DNA of 64,000 bases from Ligula intestinalis (GCA_036362985.1 JAYGXS010000005.1:33307715-33371714), one strand, 5' to 3'; shown: positions 35,995 to 47,627, counted from the stretch's first letter. Translations and numbers: made by a program. The notes: a model not told the origin generated them from the sequence alone.

Positions 35995-36330
35995 AGCTCA
36001 ACGAGTACAATAATGCTAATAAGATGCTATCAAATCGGACAGGTAACTCGTTTTAGTAGACGCGGTAACAACGCTCTCGACGACTTTGCAGTAGAAAACT
36101 GTAAGGAGCAATGTGTCAATGCTGGTTTTTTGGACCGCAATGAAGTCATTTATGTTGAATTTGTTCCGCATACGCCCATCCACATGGCGTTCAAAATAAT
36201 CAATTTATCTCAGAAAATCGTATGACCAGAGTATCTCAACCCATCTCATCCATCCAACCATATTCTATACAACCTCGTCGTATTCCTAAGAATTATGTAA
36301 AACTTAACTGGAAGCAGTTTGCAGAGGATA
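35995..36330 (+). repeat. Repeat family W copy
   Basis: ACTCGTTTTAGTAGACGCG, AAAACTGTAAGGAGCAATG and CCCATCCACATGGCGTTC match the copy at 42950-43100. The 70-residue frame 36013-36225 is not kept in the other copies, so it is not treated as a gene. Confidence 0.6.
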
Positions 36331-36960
36331 CATAAATTTTAGGAAAAACACCGGAGCTTTGAACAGCGTCAGTTCTGAAGGATATAAAAAGGTTTTCTTA
36401 CACGGTGCGCCAAGAGCATATCAGCTAACAAAAATTAGTTTGATGGGCATGAAGGTGTTTGGTATGTTAGCTTGAATAAAAAGCAAAAAAGATAATTTTT
36501 AGATTTGTGTTAGCCCTTATAGGACAGGAGTTTCTATTCCCATCTATTTCACGTTTAAACAGAATGTTCCCAGCCTTACTTGATTTTTTTTCTACTAACT
36601 GCAAACAGTTAATTAAACCTATGCTGTCCTTTTTCCGGATCTCGTGTGCTTGCTATTTATTGAAAGGACACATGTACTGAAAAAAAGGGAAAAAGTTAAC
36701 CTTCAGTGAGTAGGTTGGCAGTGCTTCCTTCTCCGTTAGGTTCATTTATCAGACCTTCTTGCTAATCAGTTGGCCAATTAGTTTTCATGGGAAGCCAACG
36801 GATCATGCAGATAAAATCATACTATACGAGGTATTATTTGTTTGTTTATTCGAGTATTCAGTCATCTTTTGGCTCTAAATCTTCATCGAACATTGCTGAC
36901 TGGCCCTACGTGTGAGAGTTATTTGGTTAGATTTTCTGTATTTCTGATAATATGGGGCTC

Positions 36961-37085
36961 AGAAGGAGCAGTAGATACGATCACTGGAACAAGGTTTTTA
37001 TTTTCCTGACGTTTCGGATTCTGTAGAGAAGCCCTACTCATAGGTTATCGTAGAATAGTCTGAGATAGTCTGCGCAGATAGGGGG
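36961..37085 (-). mobile_element. PLE 3' tail, variant-core subfamily
   Basis: On the minus strand: CTATGAGTAGGGCTTCTCTA, GAATCC, GAAACGTCAGGAAAATAAA, then CTTGTTCCAGTGATCGTATC. It belongs with 31978-32115 and 55982-56150. Confidence 0.7.
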
Positions 37086-37159
37086 TCTCACCGATCTACT
37101 AAGCGAACGTCAATGTCCCGCTGTTTTATAGAGCTCACTGACAAGCTGATACGGCTAAA

Positions 37160-38160
37160 AATTCGAAAACCACCATTCCGGTCTCTCTCTCTCATGTCTT
37201 TGTCGGTTTCGCTTTATCATTATTTATGGATGCTTGCGTAAGCGGCGAAGTCTGTACCCTAGTACAAAGGCATCCTTAGTATTCCCTGCTCTGTCACTAA
37301 TTACAACAATTTAATGTCATTTTGAGGACTAAGGTAGTGGGAAGAAAAGTAGTAAATCATCCACGGGTGCAGATGTGTTAAAAAGAAAACATGCGAACTT
37401 CTACAGTCACTTTCTGCACCAGTAGCAGTGGGGCGTTGAGTTCAGACGTGTGTGCAATCAAGCAGACTGCTGAAACATGGAAGGGGCATTTATCCGTCAA
37501 GAGCTTGAGGCATGACATGCTTCGGCGTGATACGTCACACTGTGCTCAATCAGGCGCAGAGGGCCTGTTCGTCCAACGACCCCATTCCAGCCCAACCACT
37601 CTCTGCTTTCCGCAACATTACACCTTTCTCCGTTAGTAGAAAAGTATATATGTTCCTTTCTTTCGCTCTCCTGCGTAAATCACCGGAGTTTAAAAGACCC
37701 AACTGAATGTGAGAGGAGGTCCCGTACATCAGAAAATTACTCGAAAGTACCTTTTGCCAGAGCCACATGCTATTTTTATCTTTCAGTTTAGCAGAGTTCA
37801 CACAGTGAATTCTAATTTAACTGTGATCCAGCAAACTAGGTTACAATGAGGGCCTTAAAGCCAGAAAAGGTTCTTAACTAACGCATAAGTAAAAGGAATT
37901 TAATCCGCTTTTCAATACTGATGATGATTGTTCCATGTGATTCAATTAACAAGAGCAATGACCTCCCGCTGCCTTATTGTGCGATGGAATTTTGCCTGGT
38001 CTAAGTAACTAGCCTCTTGGGCACGGAGTGGTTGAAAAGTAGTCACATCGATGGCCAGCCAAACTGTCGGGTAATGGTTGCGTCAAAAGTCAAAAACTGC
38101 GTGGAAATCACTATCATTAGCAAATTAGGTAGGGACTGACTAGCCCTCATCGTATCAACT
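37160..38160 (-). repeat. Repeat family Q copy, inverted relative to 19900-20810
   Basis: GCATGACATGCTTCGGCGTG, CACACTGTGCTCAATCAGGC and CTCCTGCGTAAATCACCGGAG are reverse-complement matches of the first copy. The far end, GGAAATCACTATCATTAGC, matches the reverse of 19960-20000. It is not coding. Confidence 0.65.
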
Positions 38161-39415
38161 ACGATCCCTGATGGTGAAAGTATGCGCTCTTAATTAATGT
38201 TAGCAACTGTTAGCCTGGCCGATGCGCTAACTGCCTCTGATGAAACGTTCGAGTGAGATGAAAATAGCTGCCCTTAAATTTACTCAGAGCTTAAGTCGGT
38301 CTACTTAAATGTCCACATTTATTTTAAATCTACGCCCATCAAAAGGCAGCTATTTCTTAACTGTAGTATCTGATATCATTGTAGCCTTGCTCAATCTATA
38401 ACTGCTTTTTATTTTCTTTTGAAGAATCGCTCTGATAATGAGCTGCTAGTGTCAACAGTGTTACCGATAAGGTTGCTAAATTTGGTGTCCACCTTAAGGT
38501 TGTTCCTCTACTTAGGCGCAAAGACATAAGTTAACTACAAAGACTTTCTGTTCGGTGAAGTCTGCTCAAAGAACAGACAGTTACTAGCGCTGTTATATTT
38601 TTTAATTCCTGTCAACATAGATGGTCCAGAAGAAATTTATCTTTTAACTTCTCACTTAATTATCAAGATCCATCGTATCGACATACTAATTCAGACAGAC
38701 CTGATGCGTTATCTTTACAAACGATATTTTGTGGCAGCACTTTTGAATCATAAACGCTCTGCAGATTCCTCGACTCTAGTTAATTGTTTCTCAGGATTAG
38801 CATCAGCTCATGGCTGGCTACTACATAATAAGGATATTCTAGTTTGGAGCGAGATAATACTCAAATACAGAAATCACCTTATAGCCTCAAAGAGGGATGC
38901 CCAAAAAGGATAATTATTTCCAAAACTTTTTATTTAAGGCAGTATCTTAAAGAAATATAAACCCCATCAGAAACATGTATTTTATTCGATAGGCTCTTGT
39001 TCCAACGACTTCTGAAATGTTCAAAACATTTTTCATATTCTCCTGAAATAATACTGTAGAGTACTTTCGGCAAGTTCTTCTTAACATATTCCACATTCCG
39101 AAAACCCTTTTACTTTAGCTTTTTCAGCATTTGTGGAAATCAAAAGAAGGCGTAGGTTGCGGGATGGGGGAGTGGGGTGAAACCCGTTATTATGTAGTTT
39201 TTCGCCAAATATCAGGTTGATTTTGAACGCTTTGTGGGCAGGCGAGTTGTCACAATGAAGCTGTTAGACAATGCAGGTTATCTTGTCTTCATCTTGTTTC
39301 ACTTACTAGCTTCAGCCCTTGGAGATAACAATACTGGTTCACCGCGACGTCATGAGAACCAACCTCAACGTAAACAAATCGTATGGTTAAAGTCGAAGAA
39401 TGTTTAGCAATCGCC
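38161..39415. other. No recognisable gene; faint family V/Y traces
   Basis: A short patch near 38480-38590 (GTTGCTAAATTTGGTGTCC, GAACAGACAG) resembles families V and Y. The rest is unassigned. Confidence 0.45.
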
Positions 39416-39417
39416 AA

Positions 39418-39655
39418 TGGAACTCATTTGTCCCATTTTGCATTGGGACTAACTCTCCAGCCTCGCCAGCAGCCACACGGAGGTTTGTAGATTTAGGCGG
39501 GTAACATTGCTAGCAGAGACGCGGGAGATTGGAATGGTCATTTCAAGTTCATTAGCCTTCATCAGACATGCATATCCCACTCCAAGTGGTGCACCAACCG
39601 ACGCTTGAACCAATGACCTTGTTTGCTTAGAATCCCAACATTCCAACCACTCGTT
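39418..39655 (-). mobile_element. SINE family A, long copy
   Basis: CCAGCCTCGCCAGCAGCC (3' body in inverse), GGAATGGTCATTTCAAG, TTCATTAGCCTTCATCAGAC and CACTCCAAGTGGTGCACCA lead to an inverted tRNA-like head (CTTGAACCAATGACC, AACATTCCAACCACTCG). Confidence 0.7.
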
Positions 39656-39784
39656 ATTCTTGCAGTTTAGGTCTGAAATACTGCACTCTTTGATGAACGA
39701 TCACCATGGACTAAGTCCCGTCAGCGATTGGTGGGCGCTCCTCAACGAATGTCAATGCTCCCCGTGGAAACCGGCAAGTCAAAG

Positions 39785-39955
39785 AATCCACGGCTCAGTG
39801 CTTAAAGTGTCAGACTTCTGACCAAACAGGTCAGGGATTCGAGCCTAGGGTGGAGGAAGACATGGAATTAGATATGACTGGCCGATGGCAGCTAATGAGG
39901 CAGATATGACCATTGCAGTCTTCCTTGTCTTTGTCAATGATGCTACCTGCCTGAA
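39785..39955 (+). mobile_element. SINE family A copy
   Basis: The head CACGGCTCAGTGCTTAAAG and AGGGATTCGAGCCTAGGG (B-box) is followed by ACTGGCCGATGGCAGCTAAT and TGCAGTCTTCCTTGTCTTTG. Confidence 0.7.
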
Positions 39956-40439
39956 AATCCTATCATATCGAAGAAAGAAAACTATTCTGACGCTGTAAAA
40001 TCGCTGTGAACATTGGGAGGATTATAAATCAAGTACTCTGTCCGCGGTGGTGGTCCCCCATAAATGCTACTTTTTGATAGAAGCAAGAAGGGGGTCTACT
40101 AAACAAAGAGACGGCTGCACTTCCAATCCAATTGCCATCGGCTACTTTGACCTGGGTTCATATTTTTCATATGCGACGGGATAGAGCCCTTGGCATCTAC
40201 ATGTCATATCGAAATATCGCCGGCGATACTACCTCCGATCTGCAGGATATGTTGGCTAGACAAAAATTCTCGTTGTATATATCAGAAGATAAATTGGCGA
40301 GTATGAGTTAGCTTTCTTCTAATTTGGTAATAAAATAAATTATGCTGGCTTGTGGAAAGAAGTAGTACTGTTGTTGTGGATGGTGGGGTGGTGGGGGTAA
40401 TTTAGGTCAAAAGGTCAGCGTCTAACTGTGCTGTCATTT

Positions 40440-42310
40440 AGTGAGTCTCTTTTAAAATTTATCGAGTGATCTTCAAGTAATTTGATGTATGTTCTCGTGT
40501 TTCATCTCCGATAGCATAGAACCCCTTGTACATGCATTCCAACGTAGACATTGATAGAGCATGAACATTAAGCAAGAAAACCGAATAAGCGTACGTTGTC
40601 GTGTATGGAAACCAGTGAGACATAGATGGGGGATTTTCTCTTCTGCATCATCACAAAAAGCTTCCAGGTTTGTGAACTGACGCCCGATTTCGAAATATAC
40701 AAATGGCATGCGATCAAAGCCAACTAGGTACTTTTAGTCGAAAGATCAAAGCTTTGATGAAAGGTTAATTAACCCCCATTGTGCAAGATTGCACAGGCGG
40801 GATTCAATCCTACGCAATTACATTTCGGATAAGTCTGATCAGAGAACAGACAAAACAGTTTATTTTACCAGCGGCGGGTCTGCAGCATTTTTAAAAAGCA
40901 GGGTTTGCTAGTGCTTGAGCAACTTTTTTTTTGTTCTCGAAGCGAGACTGGTTCGTTTTTATCTGCCGCAACAACTTCGTATGCTGTAGGTAACCTCTAT
41001 CTTATTTAATTTTAATCAAAATTCTGATAGTATCCTCGATTAGAGAGTGGTACTCAGGTGCGGTTTTAATAGTAATCTATGTGTAGTAAATTCCTAAATT
41101 ATTTCCGTCAAGTCATGATGTTGACTTTTAAATGCACTTTTATTTCGACTGCTTTGAAAAAAAATCGCACTCAGTATAAATGATTACATAGCTGGTGTGC
41201 TTCCCCTCTTTCAGAGACTGTAGTATATTTTGTTGGAAGCACGCACAAAAAATAAGATTTCTTGTGCTCTTTTTTCTGGACCATCACGTCTTATTCAATT
41301 GCTTGCTCAATAAAGTAGTGACTGTCGATTATCTTACATGTTCGCTTAAATCGGTTGTGTATGCCATTCTTTACGTCAAAGGAACACAGGAAGATTCGGG
41401 GAGCTACCGAATCTATTGTCTCTGGCAGTTGGAGAAAAACAGGCTTAAGATAAAACAATGCATACACAATGGAATCATTTGTGGTTAGCTAACGCTGCAG
41501 CTGCTAGGAGTAAACCCTCGAAAGAATTCGGCGAATCTGATGTTTTTGTGACCAGTGGCTTTTTTTGGAAAAAAATTAAGTCACTGTGTTACGTAATCAG
41601 AGCGTCATATACTGCTTGCGCAATTTTTACTTCTATAGGTTTTTAAAATAGGCTGGCTTCTTCTTGCCCATTTCATGAGATGTCAACCGAAATTCTGATT
41701 GGTCTCCTGGATTAGACAATGGTACTCAGATGTGGTTCTCATAGTAACCTACGTGCAGTAACTCTCCAAATTCTTCCCGTCAAGTCAGGATTTTGACTTT
41801 AAAATGCACTTTTTTCCAACTGCATCGGAAAGCCGGACTACATCAACAAAGACAACTGGATTAGCAGAGGATGTTCCCACTGCTTTTCAATACCCTCATA
41901 AAAGCGGATGGGTATGCAAGGCCGCCCAGTCTGCATACAGTACACGTAGTTAAGGCTTAAAAGTTCAGAAAACCATCAGAAGCGGCGATAATTGGATTAC
42001 ATACGCTCATGATGCATCTTTCGGATTCTATAGGAAGCGGAATGTCACATGTGTTATTGGATTGTGCTGTCTACTGGGCTTTTGTTGTAGATGGTTTGAG
42101 GAAATGCACTTCTATGCCATAAGGCAATCGGATGTCAGCAATTGTTTCAATTGTGTCCACCTCAGAAAACAAGTGAGTTCTTTTACAAGAACGTAGTCAC
42201 CGTGTTGCCTAAACAGTGCGTTTGAGAGAAACTATCCTCTAACCATCTACCGTTGTCAGGAGTCTTTCCGGCAGGGTTACCAAGTTTACTGACAGTTAGC
42301 TGCACCCCAA
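40440..42310 (+). repeat. Composite repeat (families Y and V), inverted relative to 23690-25740
   Basis: GTCTGATCAGAGAACAGAC, TCATGATGTTGACTTTTAAA, CATCACGTCTTATTCAATTG and CAATAAAGTAGTGACTGTCG are reverse-complement matches of the copy at 25740-23690. A second partial Y (CGTCAAGTCAGGATTTTGAC) lies at 41690-41860. No usable open frame. Confidence 0.6.
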
Positions 42311-42439
42311 GTGAATTTCATTTTTAGATCATGAAGTTTATTTGCTAAATTTGTATTAATTAGCTGTCATAGACATTTTTTGAAGCGCTACTTTAATCGC
42401 AACATTCCGGGATCGAGCCCACATGCATACCAAATTCCC

Positions 42440-43300
42440 TATATTAATTAATTGGTAATGAAATTGTTGTGCACACGTTGCACATCAGAGACAGCTATTG
42501 TTTTGATCATTCGCACTTAGCAATATTCATGCTTTTGTACTTTAAAATACAATCTGCCGAATACACATCAGCTTTTGATGAATTATCTTCAGGCCCACGC
42601 AATTATACTGTTATTGAAATATTCAAAATAAACAGAAAAGTCACAGACCGTAGCCAGGGGGGAGTTGGGAGAGGCAGAGAGGGATGGGGGCTGGCGATTG
42701 CCAGTTGGCTGGTTTGATGGTTTTTGTCATCGAAATGCGGTACATGGTCAATTCAACTTACGAGATCTAAGCTATACTGCTTTGAGGTCCCGTGAGTTTG
42801 GCATTTGGCGCATGGCCACATGTACGGAGGGGAAGTCAAAACATGGAAATATTTTTTGCAGGCAAGTGAGTTGGCAGTACTGCCATCTCCCATGTGGTTC
42901 GTTGAGGAGATGCGCTTTTTGGTTACTGAGCCCATCGAGTCTGACAAAGTACTCGTTTTAGTAGACGCGCTGCCAAGTAGCCCGCCGACGCTGCGATGAA
43001 AAACTGTTAGGAACAATGCGTTGATGCTAGTGCTTTGGATGTCAAAGTAGGTGTTCAGGTTAAATTTGCTCCCGATGCGCCTACCCACATGGTATTCTAA
43101 ATAAACCACATTATGACAAAGGATTCTCAACCCACCTTTTTCATCTGACCCAGGCCTAAACGACCTCTTCTTATTTCCAGGCGTTAGAAAAGATTTAATA
43201 GGAAAACTATTGGCGGGCACTTAGCGGCCTTAGTTCAGATGAATATAAAAAATTCTCGAGCAAGGTATGATTCGTTACACCAAGAGCTTACTATTAATTA
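42440..43300 (+). repeat. Repeat families X and W in one contiguous copy
   Basis: X (42440-42790) runs into W (42895-43300) without a break, which suggests that they are parts of one element separated elsewhere by other insertions. The 155-residue minus frame (43220-42753) and the plus frame 42665-42961 overlap in it and have no known motif. Confidence 0.55.
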
Positions 43301-43509
43301 GACACAGTTTTGATGAGAATAAAAGTTTTGGAATGTTAACTTGAAAAGAAAATGAAATAAATAACTCTTACATTTTTGGTTAATTATTAAATGGCGGGGG
43401 TTTCTATTTTCATGTATCACACGTTTTAACAGCAATTTCCCACCGTTAGCTGCATTTTTTCTAATTTTCCATGATTTTTTTTGTTTTTTTTTCATGCTCT
43501 CTTTGGTAA

Positions 43510-43690
43510 GCGGGATTTCTCGCAGCCTTTGCCTATGAAAATTCCTTGTCAGCTCAGTCTTTTTGAAGAAAGTAGAGCCACTCTAATGCCCAAGCAGTGA
43601 GATTCAGAGAACCTTCTTTCTGCCCGCCTACCAATTTCAAGAGTCAGGGTTGCCAAATTTACTCACAATTATGTAACCCTTCTTCGTTTA
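43510..43690 (+). repeat. Repeat family V fragment
   Basis: GTCAGCTCAGTCTTTTTGAA, GTTGCCAAATTTACTCAC and similar words resemble 42180-42310. Confidence 0.4.
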
Positions 43691-43789
43691 CGACACCTGA
43701 AGTAAATTGCCTGTTTGGCTCATGGCGTTTTTTGATGAAAGTTTGACGATGGGACTGTCGATGAACGTCCTTGGTAATTCCTATTTATT

Positions 43790-44160
43790 TGATCAAATTG
43801 TGAAAAACTCGTGGCATTCGGTGGGATTCGCACTCGAATGGGAGGGAAAGCCTTCTATGCAAGCCAACGATCTACCTACTTGAGCTACGAATGCCACGCT
43901 TCACGCCATGAGTTTAACCACACTTGGATCGATATTACCCGCCCAATCTTGCCGCTCGTATGGAATCCACCAATGCGGGACAACAAGTTGACTGCCAAAG
44001 CAGGATTACCTAAACAATCATCTAGAATCCGCCAGAATGGCTACTAGGCTGACTTAGTTATTAAGGAGGTTTGGCAGATGTGTTAAATTTAGGTGAAATT
44101 GGGTAAATGAAATTAACCAAATCTGCCAAACCTCCTTAATAATTCCTATTTAATTTCAAC
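43790..44160 (-). mobile_element. SINE family B copy with tRNA-like head and terminal hairpin
   Basis: On the minus strand a tRNA-like block at 43895-43813 has acceptor halves GGCATTCG and CGAATGCC, an A-box TAGCTCAAGTAGGTAG and a B-box GAGTGCGAATCCC. The body (43896-44057) matches 46840-46990 and 61590-61740 in reverse. It ends in the hairpin 44058-44142. Confidence 0.7.
44058..44142. repeat. Perfect 22-bp inverted repeat (hairpin)
   Basis: 44058-44079 (TTATTAAGGAGGTTTGGCAG and AT) is the exact reverse complement of 44121-44142, with a 41-base spacer. One arm is the SINE B junction sequence. Confidence 0.85.
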
Positions 44161-46690
44161 ATTAAGGCTGAGTCCATTATTTGTCACCAAACAAAATGCT
44201 TTGTATATGTTGCCTCGCAGTGACTGTTATTGTTTTTGTCATTCGCAATTGACAACTATACTAATTTCGGTAAGCCAATTATAGCTTTCACCATCGAAAC
44301 CAAAAACCCCAGAATTATGTAATATGGGACCGGTAGTAATTATATTCTTTATTTTTTAACTTAATTATGTTAATTTATCTTTCAAAAAATGCACGCTTTT
44401 ATGCATTAGCTTTGTACAATAATTTCATATTCTATGTCCTCTTTTGCTTCCTCTCTTTCTTTTACTTTTTCTCCTGTGCCCCGTAACGTCTCACCCGTAT
44501 ATCTCCAGTTACCATCGCTCCCGTAACACAGAATTATCGGGTTTTCGGTTTCTGAGGTAGTCCCTATAATAGACTGATACCCAGCTTTCTTCCTCAGCAT
44601 TCACGAATTGGGTAAGCCTTTATATCTAATTCCCATTATTTATTTATTGACAAATTGTCTTGCGAACGGTACTGTTCAGGGCCCCTGTAATTTCTACAAA
44701 CATCACATTTTTGCTAGTTTATGCAATAGCCACATATCGCGTTTCGTCACGAGAGGTTTATTAGGTCCTGATATGGGGAATTAGACAGGTTTTTGGCGGC
44801 AGCGAGGAATTTTCGAGGTGCAGGATGATAAATATCCCCCGAAACTATCGAAAAGATATTGTAATCGTTGAACAGATTCCTAAACGATCTCAATAAACGA
44901 ACTTCGCAAAAAGCACCTTGCAGGTGTACGATTCCCTGGTACTCCAGATCTGATTGGTACTCCAACTTCAGGATTGACTACCTAGCCTAGGAGGGTAATC
45001 TTTTGGTGGACTATTATATAATAAATAATAATAAAATATATGATAAAATTCTGTCGTGCAATTTAATTAAAAACTAATTTAACGCAGACTATAATTATCT
45101 TTATGCAGGTAAAACTATGCAGCAACAATAACGAAACAATACTAAACCAAAGCAAAATACTGAATGTTACATAGTAAAAATACTCATGATAATAATACTT
45201 AAGTATACTAAAACACTTAAAAATACTAAGAACAAAATACTAACAAATACGAAACGCCTCTCGAATAAGTAGCCAAGAGACGTTCACCACGAACGACCAA
45301 TAAAAAATTTTGCCCCGTCCGCCTGCTAGGTCAGGTAGTTCACTGCTCGATCTTCAGGCGAGACAGAAGCTACAAGTGACAACCGAGTGAGCCACGAACT
45401 ATTTGAGGTTTAGTCCTCCACGCCGCATTCTGTTAACAAGCGCACTGCCCTCCCACTTCTGAACTGCTATTTTGTCCGGAGAACATAACTGCGACACTGG
45501 GAAGTCGCGGGTGACCGTAGTCTTTGCGGTGCAGCGAACCACACAGCTGGGGAGTCGTCACGTCCCGAATCAACAACGCTTGTGTAATCACTGACATAAA
45601 AGTTTCGAGCGCGGACGAACAAGGCAGCGTCGCTTCAGTCACGACCTCTAGCCGTGAACGCAAGCAGTGCTAATTACTGTAGGCATGGTATTCCCTGGCG
45701 TCTGCGCCCCTAAAAAAATACTGCGCTCATTGTGCCGCTTTTATTGTGTTTAGCGACTGAAATTAGTGAGAGGTTAGAGGGAGAATCCGAAGCCTCGGAC
45801 AAATAAAATTGCCGCTCCAGCGACGGCATTTTCTTCTTTACTTCCTCTCAGAACCCGCCTGTTGACTGTAATCTAATTCATACACAGGTCACTCGAAGTG
45901 GATCCGGAGCCCTGATAAATTCCAGATGGGGGCGCTGCTGATCAGCAGCGAATCCGACCTGATAAGCTCTCACAACCCTTTCCTCACAGTTGTAGACATC
46001 CGATCTTCAAACAATTTTTGAGCGGAAATAAGAATTCAAGTGGGAAAGAAACGTTCTCGTTTTACCTACGTCACGCCTTTGTATTAAAAGACATTGTTTG
46101 GGCAGTTAACTGTTCAGAAAAGTTTTGGATTTTGCTGAGATACCTTACTCGGACAGCGGTGCGGTGTAGGATGCAGATTAGGGACCGCTTATACAGTCTC
46201 TGCAACAAGAATCAGGAGCATAGACGGCCAGAAATTCAGGCGGCTACGCAATAAATTCCAGGGGATTTGCTATGACGGTTGGGAGTGGGGGGACAGGGTT
46301 AAGATTATGACCGATGTTAGTGCTAGGAACTCTCTGGAATTAAAAACAAGATGACGAGTATTACACCTGGGTGCGTTCCAAGTCACATTTTATATACATA
46401 TGTAATGGTAGATGGGCACTCACATAAAGAGTCGCTCGTCCCCTTTGCCTTCGGCTTTCGGTCTCACTCTGGAGCTCCACTAGTAGCCGCTCAGCGGCTA
46501 ATGATAGAGGCAGAATGACATTACGGACAGAGGCAAGTCCGACCGGTCATAGTTTTTTTTTCTATTATTTAGCTCGCAAATCAGAAAATTGTCCAAAATA
46601 TAAATCGTACCGCATTGCTTCTGATCACTGGCGTCTGCCGCATTAACTGCCACGCCGCAGCAGTAGAGCAACCTACCCTTTTTAATAGAA
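44161..46690. other. No host gene; one weak PLE tail at about 45790-45890
   Basis: 45790-45890 has GAATCCGAAGCCTCGGACAA, AATAAAATTGCCGCTCCAGC and TTCTTCTTTACTTCC, a layout like the PLE tails (GAAAC, AATAAA, CCAGCGA, CTT run). It is a degenerate copy at best. The minus frame 45663-45433 shows no family motif. The rest is AT-rich and unassigned. Confidence 0.45.
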
Positions 46691-46692
46691 GG

Positions 46693-47060
46693 GTTTTGCA
46701 GATTTTAGTCATTAATTGCGGGCCTCGTAGCTCAGTTGGTTAGAGTGCTGGCTGCGCTACCCTTGCTGGTGTGGGTTTGAATTCCACCGAGGCCACCGAC
46801 TTTTCACGATTAAGTAAAATTTTAGATTCAAATTTGCTAAACATCTCTACTAATAAAGTCTGCCTGGTAGTCATCTGATGGATTCTATACTGATTACTTG
46901 AAGAAATCCTGCTTGGACAGTCAGCTTAGCGTATCAGAATTGGTGGCTTCCATATAAGTTGCAGTAGGCTGCGTGGATAAATTGACCCAAGTTTGATTAA
47001 GCTCATGGCTCCCGCTGGGGGCGTCGTAGCTCAGCTGTACGGAACGTGGACAACCCCTGA
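46693..47060 (+). mobile_element. SINE family B, two tRNA-like heads about 300 bp apart
   Basis: The first head (46721-46794) has a perfect 7-bp acceptor pair (GGCCTCG / CGAGGCC), D-arm GCTCAGTTGGTTAGAGT and T-arm GTGGGTTTGAATTCCAC. The anticodon stem does not pair, so it is not a working tRNA. The body follows (AGTCTGCCTGGTAGTCATCT) and a second partial head starts at about 47022 (GCGTCGTAGCTCAGCTG). Confidence 0.75.
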
Positions 47061-47194
47061 TGGAACGCTTGCCCGTTGTATTTCTTGGCTGTTCAGGTCG
47101 TTTCATCTTCAATTATTACCTCTTGCAGTACTCCTCTCTTGTCCTGCTATTATTAATCCCGGCGTTATGATAGCATTCTGATCGTGCTCATCAT

Positions 47195-47430
47195 CCCCAC
47201 AAGAGGAAGGAGAAGAAGAGGGGGCAAGTGCTGGGACCAAATTGTATTTGTGCTGACGTTTCAAAAGCTCACTCGCTTCCATCGTCAGAGTACCGTGCTT
47301 ACTCTCCTGCGGGCCTTGAGTGAAATCGCCTCACCGGCTCTCTTGCCCCCTCTTCTTCTTCCTCATCCGGGGATGATGAATACGATATGATATCTGAACC
47401 CCGAATATTTGCGCATATTGATAGCCTTCT
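47195..47430. mobile_element. Pair of PLE tails pointing away from each other
   Basis: 47200-47300 is a minus-strand tail with a hammerhead-like core. 47318-47430 is a plus-strand tail. Both share CTTGCCCCCTCTTCTTCT and GGGGATGATGA in mirror orientation. The plus tail continues GATATGATATCTGAACCCCG as at 23350-23380. Confidence 0.65.
47254..47290 (-). ncRNA. Hammerhead-like ribozyme core
   Basis: On the minus strand: CTGACGA (47288-47282), a stem II of GGAAGC with GCTTTT (6 pairs, two G-U), then GAAACGTC. The stem sequence differs fully from the copies at 31091 and 22999, yet pairing is kept. Confidence 0.4.
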
Positions 47431-47559
47431 TATATCCGCAACAGGCTAGAGTCTTGGCTTACTAAAGCCTTCTCCTAAATAATGTGAGTTCAAATCCCGT
47501 TGATTTTTCCACAACTGCATCAGCCGAACAAACCTTTTGTTGGATAAACATTGCTGGGA

Positions 47560-47627
47560 GACTAAAATGGCTGCTTTTGGCTTATTAGCCGTCATTAGCT
47601 AGCCATACCCACCCTAGGTGGGGCATC
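47560..47627 (-). mobile_element. SINE family A, body half (split by insertion)
   Basis: ACTAAAATGGCTGCTTTTGG, TTATTAGCCGTCATTAGC and CATACCCACCCTAGGTGG are the body of SINE A. It stops at GGGCATC. The missing tRNA-like head resumes at 51121. Confidence 0.75.

Noticed and set aside
42753..43220. 155-residue minus-strand frame
   Set aside because: It overlaps repeat families X and W; the other copies of these repeats have stops, and no motif is present.
46721..46794. Functional tRNA gene
   Set aside because: Acceptor and T-arm pair well, but the anticodon stem does not form and the sequence is embedded in a repeated SINE body.
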